From positions 1 to 29,578 of the forward strand of contig CAKOVK010000019.1 of the NCBI GenBank assembly GCA_934121925.1: a stretch of 29,578 nt of DNA, given 5' to 3'. Shown here piece by piece: positions 25,144 to 29,578 of the stretch. The notes beneath the pieces are model-generated. The model was not told the DNA's origin. It worked only from the letters and a program-made list of their open reading frames with translations, and made no database searches. Source of the stretch: an uncultured Clostridia bacterium. GTDB lineage: Bacteria; Bacillota; Clostridia; TANB77; CAG-508. Every line of letters starts with the position of its first letter. The stretch's first letter is position 1. Both the position numbers and the translations under genes were made by a program.

Positions 25144-26445
25144 ATGAATATTAAAGAAATTATAGCTAAAAAAAGAGATGGATTAGAATTAAACAAAGAA
25201 GAAATAAAATATTTTATAGAAGAATATACAAAAGGAACTATTATGGATTATCAAGCATCTGCACTAATTATGGCAATGTATATCAATGGATTAAACAATG
25301 AAGAAACTACAAATCTAACTTTGGAAATGGCCCATTCTGGAGAAATTTTAGATTTATCTGAAATTTCTAAAACAGTTATAGATAAGCATAGTACAGGTGG
25401 AGTTGGAGATAAAATAACATTAGTATTAATGCCAATTATTGCATCACTTGGCGTGCCAGTTGCAAAGATGTCTGGAAGAGGTTTAGGATTTACTGGTGGG
25501 ACAGTAGATAAATTAGAATCAATTCCTGGATATAAAACAGAAATAAAAATAGATGAATTTATAGAAAATGTACAAAAGGTTGGAATAAGCTTAATTGGTC
25601 AAACTGCTAATTTAGCACCAGCAGACAAAAAGATATATGCACTACGTGATACAATTAGTTGTGTAGATAATATGTCACTTATAGCATCAAGTATAATGAG
25701 TAAAAAAATAGCTGCAGGAGCAAACAAAATAGTATTAGATGTAACATGCGGAAGTGGAGCTTTTATGCAAAGCGAAAAAGATGCAATAGAATTATCTAAC
25801 ATAATGAAAGGTATAGGAAATTTAGCTAACAGAGAAACCGTGTGTGTGATTACAAATATGGATGAACCAGTTGGTTATGCAATAGGAAATAGTCTAGAAA
25901 TCATAGAAACAATAGAATGCTTAAAAGGAAATATGCCAGAAGATATAAAAGAAATAATAACAACAATAGGAGCATATATACTAAAACTTGCAGACAAAGG
26001 TGACAATTCAGAAGAGAACAAACTAAAAATATTAGAAAATGTTAAAAACGGAAAAGCATATAATAAATTTTTAGAATTAGTACAAAATCAAAATGGTGAT
26101 ATAGAATATGTAAAAAATACAGATAAATTTGAAAAAGCAAAATACATATTACCAGTAATTTGTGAAAAAGACGGATATGTAGAAAAATTAAATGCAGGAG
26201 AAGTAGGAAAAATATCAGTAGATTTAGGAGCGGGAAGATTAAGAAAAGAAGATGACATAGACAAAGCAGTAGGAATAGTGCTAAATAAGAAAAATGCAGA
26301 CAAAGTAAAAAAAGGTGATATACTAGCATTTGTATATGCAAACAATAAACAAAAAGGAGAAACAGCAGTAGAAGAAATGCAAAATGCATATACAATAGTA
26401 GAAGAACCAGTAAAAAAAGAAAAATATATTTTAGGAATTATATGA
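25144..26445 (+). CDS. pdp: pyrimidine-nucleoside phosphorylase
   Basis: A 433-residue enzyme that splits thymidine, uridine or deoxyuridine with phosphate in pyrimidine salvage. The DKHSTGGVGDKITLVLMPI and KMSGRGLGFTGGTVDKLESIPG segments bind phosphate and substrate. The C-terminal domain with LGAGR and GVIL-type turns is complete. It could be thymidine phosphorylase (deoA), but Gram-positive members are usually the broader Pdp enzyme. A perfect AGGAGG lies 8 bases before the ATG. Confidence 0.95.
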   Translation: MNIKEIIAKKRDGLELNKEEIKYFIEEYTKGTIMDYQASALIMAMYINGLNNEETTNLTLEMAHSGEILDLSEISKTVIDKHSTGGVGDKITLVLMPIIASLGVPVAKMSGRGLGFTGGTVDKLESIPGYKTEIKIDEFIENVQKVGISLIGQTANLAPADKKIYALRDTISCVDNMSLIASSIMSKKIAAGANKIVLDVTCGSGAFMQSEKDAIELSNIMKGIGNLANRETVCVITNMDEPVGYAIGNSLEIIETIECLKGNMPEDIKEIITTIGAYILKLADKGDNSEENKLKILENVKNGKAYNKFLELVQNQNGDIEYVKNTDKFEKAKYILPVICEKDGYVEKLNAGEVGKISVDLGAGRLRKEDDIDKAVGIVLNKKNADKVKKGDILAFVYANNKQKGETAVEEMQNAYTIVEEPVKKEKYILGII

Positions 26446-26446
26446 A

Positions 26447-26576
26447 TTGTAATTTCATGAAGTGTGAAGTTTGAGGTGCAAAGTGTGAAAAATAGAGAAA
26501 AACCTACGAAGCCCTTGCCCTATAAATCACACCTCCCACATCACATCTCTCACATCAATTAAACAAATTCAAATCT
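26447..26576. repeat. modular intergenic repeat, copy C
   Basis: It begins AATTGTAATTT, then a purine-rich arm (GTGTGAAGTTTGAGGTG and GTGTGAAA), a short middle, and a pyrimidine-rich arm (TCACACCTCCCACATCACA) that can pair with the first arm. It ends with TCTCACATCAATTAAACAAA and TTCAAATCT, matching copy B over about 30 bases. Confidence 0.6.
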
Positions 26577-26594
26577 AGAAAGGAAAACAAAAAA

Positions 26595-27041
26595 ATGAAA
26601 GTAATGTTTATATGTACAGGAAACATTTGCAGAAGTGCTATGGCGCATGCAATGTTTGAAAAAATGACAAAAGAACAAAATAAAAATGTACAAGTATATT
26701 CATGCGGTATATATGCAGAAAATGGTGATACATCAACATATGAAGCTATTGAAACAATGCATGAATATGGGATAGATTTAAGAAACCATAAAGCAACAAA
26801 TATAAGAAATTCAAACATAAAAGATATGGATGTAATACTTTGTGCAACAACTTCACACAAAAACAGTATTATAAATATGTATCCAGAATTAAAAGAAAAA
26901 GTATTTACAATGAAAGAATATGCAGGGTATCCGCAAAATGATTTAGATATAAAAGACCCATGGGGATATGGGATAGAAGTATACAAAAACTGTGCAAAAG
27001 AAATAGAGGAGTGCCTTGATAGGATTATAGAAAAGATATAG
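26595..27041 (+). CDS. low-molecular-weight protein tyrosine phosphatase
   Basis: A 148-residue phosphatase. The P-loop is CTGNICRS with nucleophile Cys7 and Arg13; the general acid is Asp121 in DPWGYG. The residue after GN is Ile11. In the arginine phosphatase YwlE the matching residue is Thr11 and helps select phosphoarginine, whereas tyrosine phosphatases carry Ile, so this protein is more likely a tyrosine phosphatase. The start has an AAAGGAAA site. It lies between two copies of the modular repeat and before pcrA. Its target is unknown. Confidence 0.92.
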   Translation: MKVMFICTGNICRSAMAHAMFEKMTKEQNKNVQVYSCGIYAENGDTSTYEAIETMHEYGIDLRNHKATNIRNSNIKDMDVILCATTSHKNSIINMYPELKEKVFTMKEYAGYPQNDLDIKDPWGYGIEVYKNCAKEIEECLDRIIEKI

Positions 27042-27108
27042 AGGTGTGAAAGGCGAGATGTGAAGTATAAAGCACACATCACACTTCCAACTTCAAACAA
27101 ATTAAAGA
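27042..27108. repeat. modular intergenic repeat, copy D (short)
   Basis: The purine-rich arm GGTGTGAAAGGCGAGATGTG is followed by the pyrimidine-rich arm CACACATCACACTTCCAACT and CAAACAAATTAAAG. It has the same arm type as copy C but a degraded right end. Confidence 0.5.
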
Positions 27109-27121
27109 AAGGAATAAACAA

Positions 27122-29394
27122 ATGAACATATTAGAAGGACTAAACGATAAGCAATACGAAGCAGTAATAAATACAGAAGGACCAAACCTAATTATAGCAG
27201 GTGCAGGTTCAGGGAAAACAAAAGTGCTAACACATAAAATAGCATATTTAATAGGAGAAAAAAATGTAAAGCCATGGCAAATACTTGCAATTACATTTAC
27301 TAATAAAGCAGCAAATGAAATGAAAACAAGGGTGGAAGCATTAGTTGGAGAAGTTGCAAATGAAATGTGGCTAGGAACTTTCCACTCTATTTGTGTTAGA
27401 ATTTTAAGGAGATTTATAGATAGATTAGGATATGAAAATTCATTTATAATATTTGATACATCAGATCAAAGAAGTTTAGTAAAACAATGCTTAAGAGAAT
27501 TAAATATTGATGATAAATTATTTACAGATAGAAGTGTATTATCAGAAATAAGTAATGCAAAAAATGAAATGCTTACACCTGAAAGCTACAAGTTGAGAAC
27601 AAATGGGGAACATAGAAAAGAAAAAATCGCAGAAATATATGCTTTGTATCAAAGGAAATTAAAAGAAAATAATGCGATAGATTTTGATGATATTATCAAT
27701 TTTACAATAGATATACTAACAGAAAATCCAGATGTTTTAGAATATTATTCAGAGAAATTTAAATATGTATTAGTAGATGAATATCAAGACACAAATAAAT
27801 CACAATTCACACTATTAACATTAATTGCAGCAAGACACGGAAACATTACAGCCGTAGGAGATAATGACCAAGGAATATATTCTTTTAGAGGTGCGGATAT
27901 ATCAAACATATTAAACTTTGAAAAAGATTTTCCAGGAACAAAAATAATAAAATTAGAGCAAAATTATAGATCTACAAAAAGTATATTGAATGCAGCAAAT
28001 GCAATAATAAAAAATAATAGCAAAAAGTATGAAAAGAATTTATGGACAGAAAAAGAAGAAGGAAAGCTTCCAGAAGTACATATATGTAATGATGAATATG
28101 ATGAAGCAAGATATATTGCAGAAGAAATAGAACATTTAAGAAGAGAAGAGTATTTAAAATATTCAGATTTTGCAATTCTTTATAGAATGAATGCACAGTC
28201 ACGTAGTATAGAAGAAATTCTAGTAAGAGAAGGAATTCCATACAGAATTATAGGAGGACACAAATTCTACGAAAGAAAAGAAATAAAAGACATAATTAGT
28301 TATTTAAGATTAATTCAAAACACATCAGATAATTTAAGTTTGCAAAGAATAATAAATGAACCTAAAAGAGGAATAGGAAAAACAAGTTTAGAAAAAATAG
28401 AAGTAATAGCATCAACAAATCGGAATGTCAATGTATGAAGTAATAAAAAAAGCAGATGAGTTTGGATTAAATAAAGTATTTGCAAATTCAAGAGATTTTA
28501 TAAATGTAATAGAAGAACTAAGAGCAAGTAAAGATGAAATCAAAATTTCAGAACTTGTAAAACAAACACTAAACAAAACAGGCTATACAAAAGCTTTAGA
28601 ACTAGAAAGTACAACGCAAGCAGAAACAAGATTAGAGAACTTGGATGAGTTCTTGACAGTAGCAATAGAATATGAAGATGAAGCAGTAGAAAACAATTTG
28701 GCAGAGTTTTTAGAGAGTATAACACTTACAAGTGATGTGGACGAGCTAGAAGATACAGGTGAAGCAGTAACATTAATGACTTTGCATAGCGCAAAAGGGT
28801 TAGAATTTCCAGTAGTATTTTTAATAGGTATGGAAGACCGGAATATTCCCAAGTTATAAATCAATAGGAGAAGCAAGAGAACTAGAAGAAGAAAGAAGAC
28901 TTTGCTATGTTGGACTAACAAGAGCAGAACAATTCTTATATTTAACATGTAGTAGACAAAGAACAATATTTGGATCAACATCATGTAACAAAATATCTAG
29001 ATTTATAGAAGAAATACCACCAGAAATGTTAGATGGGGATAAAAATATAAAGAAAGAAAAACAATACGAACCAAAAGAAACAACATATGAATGGAAATAT
29101 GGAACAGTAAAAAAATATCAAACTAAAGCATTTGGAGATAAATTCTCTCCAAAAGAGCCAGCATATCAATTTAGAACGGCAGAAAGCTTTTTAAATTCTA
29201 TAAATAGTACAAAAAATAATGGTGTAGATTTAAGCAAATTTAGAGCAGGCGTAACTGTATACCACAAAAAATTTGGAGAAGGAGTAATAAACTCAGTAGA
29301 ACAAGAAGGAGAAGACTTGAAACTAGATATAAATTTTGAAAAAGCAGGACATAAAAGGTTAATGGCGAAATTTGCAAACCTAGAAATAATATAA
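27122..29394 (+). CDS. pcrA: UvrD/PcrA-type DNA helicase, two +1 shifts at CGG
   Basis: A 756-residue superfamily 1A 3'-5' helicase for repair and replication when two C bases are skipped. Motif I is AGAGSGKTKVLTHKIA, Ia ITFTNKAANEM, II LVDEYQDTN, III GDNDQGIYSFRGAD, IV LEQNYRS. The first frame ends at 28438 after INEPKRGIGKTSLEKIE. Skipping C28421 gives NGMSMYEVI and continues to motif V (TLMTLHSAKGLEFPVVF). There the frame breaks again; skipping C28839 gives GMEDGIFPSYKS, the expected GMEEGIFP motif, then VGLTRA (motif VI), and ends in the PcrA C-terminal Tudor-like segment (GVTVYHKKFGEGVI). PcrA is essential in Bacillus, so a true double-broken gene is unlikely. AAAGGA precedes the ATG. 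Confidence 0.93.
28421..28424 (+). other. CGGA +1 site (AAT CGG A) in pcrA
   Basis: In-frame CGG followed by A. Skipping C28421 reads GGA and continues as GMSMYEVIKKADEFG. Confidence 0.72.
28839..28842 (+). other. CGGA +1 site (GAC CGG A) in pcrA
   Basis: In-frame CGG (in the already shifted frame) followed by A. Skipping C28839 supplies the invariant glycine of GMEDGIFP and leads to motif VI. Confidence 0.75.
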
Positions 29395-29425
29395 CAAAAA
29401 AAGAAGAGCAATCTTCTTTTTTTTG
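29395..29425 (+). terminator. intrinsic terminator after pcrA
   Basis: A 13-bp stem, CAAAAAAAGAAGA/TCTTCTTTTTTTTG, with loop GCAA directly after the stop codon and ending in a T run. Confidence 0.9.
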
Positions 29426-29435
29426 TGTGTGCAAC

Positions 29436-29578
29436 CAAATTGGAATTTGTTTAACTTTTTATTTATTCCATGTTAAACGGGTTATAAATTTAAATTGGCT
29501 AATTCTTTGTCGGATTAATGAAAAATTTATTTTTCATTAATTTGTTCAAAGATAACACTATTAATTTTTACAAACAAT
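29436..29578. repeat. large hairpin repeat, inverted copy 2 (cut by window end)
   Basis: The reverse complement of 23481-23623 with 10 differences in 143 positions. It starts at the palindrome CAAATTGGAATTTG (29436-29449) and runs off the window inside the long stem. The differences cluster in the spacer parts; the hairpin parts are unchanged. Confidence 0.88.

Noticed and set aside
1487..28842. Calling the five shifted genes pseudogenes
   Set aside because: All breaks are of one kind (C before an in-phase GGN) and no other decay (stops, deletions, drift) is visible; one of the genes is the normally essential pcrA.
1487..28842. Random or homopolymer sequencing error as the cause of the shifts
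   Set aside because: None of the sites is a homopolymer indel; long A and T runs in the same genes are intact. A systematic C insertion before GG would hit all phases. I cannot exclude it without reads, so it stays the main alternative.
1..29578. CRISPR arrays, tRNA genes, insertion sequences, phage genes
   Set aside because: None seen on either strand; repeats present are few, dispersed and not regularly spaced.

Overview
The window is AT-rich DNA from a low-GC Gram-positive bacterium, most likely an uncultured gut or rumen type member of the Clostridia. The evidence is an rpmG-secE-nusG-rplK-rplA-[L10 leader]-rplJ-rplL block, a ClpE-type unfoldase, a BofC-like protein, a dockerin protein paired with an ECF sigma factor, strong AGGAGG ribosome binding sites and near-consensus sigma-A promoters.

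Layout. 1-300: 5S rRNA at the end of an rRNA operon, then a perfect 20-bp inverted repeat. 301-873 (-): xpt. 1103-1667: flavin reductase-like protein. 1681-3694: DUF2207 membrane protein. 3941-4261 (-): XRE regulator, divergent from a membrane-anchored Big_2/SH3/C39 protease (4411-6198). 6263-8805: ECF sigma factor and a membrane protein with an external dockerin. 8979-12529: ribosomal protein and transcription/export block. 12741-17917: mtnN, an SH3-NlpC/P60 hydrolase, comEC and a BofC-like protein. 17930-20838 (-): pgsA and clpE. 20971-21795: anchored protein of unknown role. 21872-23077 (-): htrA. 23078-23691: intergenic region with a candidate structured RNA and a large hairpin repeat. 23692-29394: pilin-like protein, rnhB, a small GC-rich foreign-looking gene (-), pdp, a low-molecular-weight phosphatase and pcrA. 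29436-29578: an inverted second copy of the repeat at 23481-23623, cut by the window edge.

Main observation. Five genes (flavin reductase, DUF2207, the dockerin protein, comEC, pcrA) are each broken by single-base shifts. All ten shift points are alike: an in-frame CGG codon followed by A or T, where the expected protein is restored if the C is skipped and the next three bases (GGA or GGT) are read as glycine. In every other native gene I found CGG only out of phase (about 40 times), never as an in-frame arginine codon, while CGT, CGC and CGA are used for arginine. The simplest biological reading is that CGG is unassigned here and that CGGN works as a four-base glycine signal (programmed +1 shift), possibly read by a tRNA-Gly with an enlarged anticodon loop. 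A systematic sequencing artefact is the main alternative, but it would have to respect codon phase. The only in-frame CGG read without a shift lies in the small GC-rich gene at 24828-25064, which looks recently acquired.

A second theme is a set of short modular intergenic repeats ending in the palindrome CAAATTCCAATTTG. They lie just upstream of several promoters and enclose different inserts: REP-like hairpins, GTGTGA/TCACAC-rich arms and perhaps the structured RNA.
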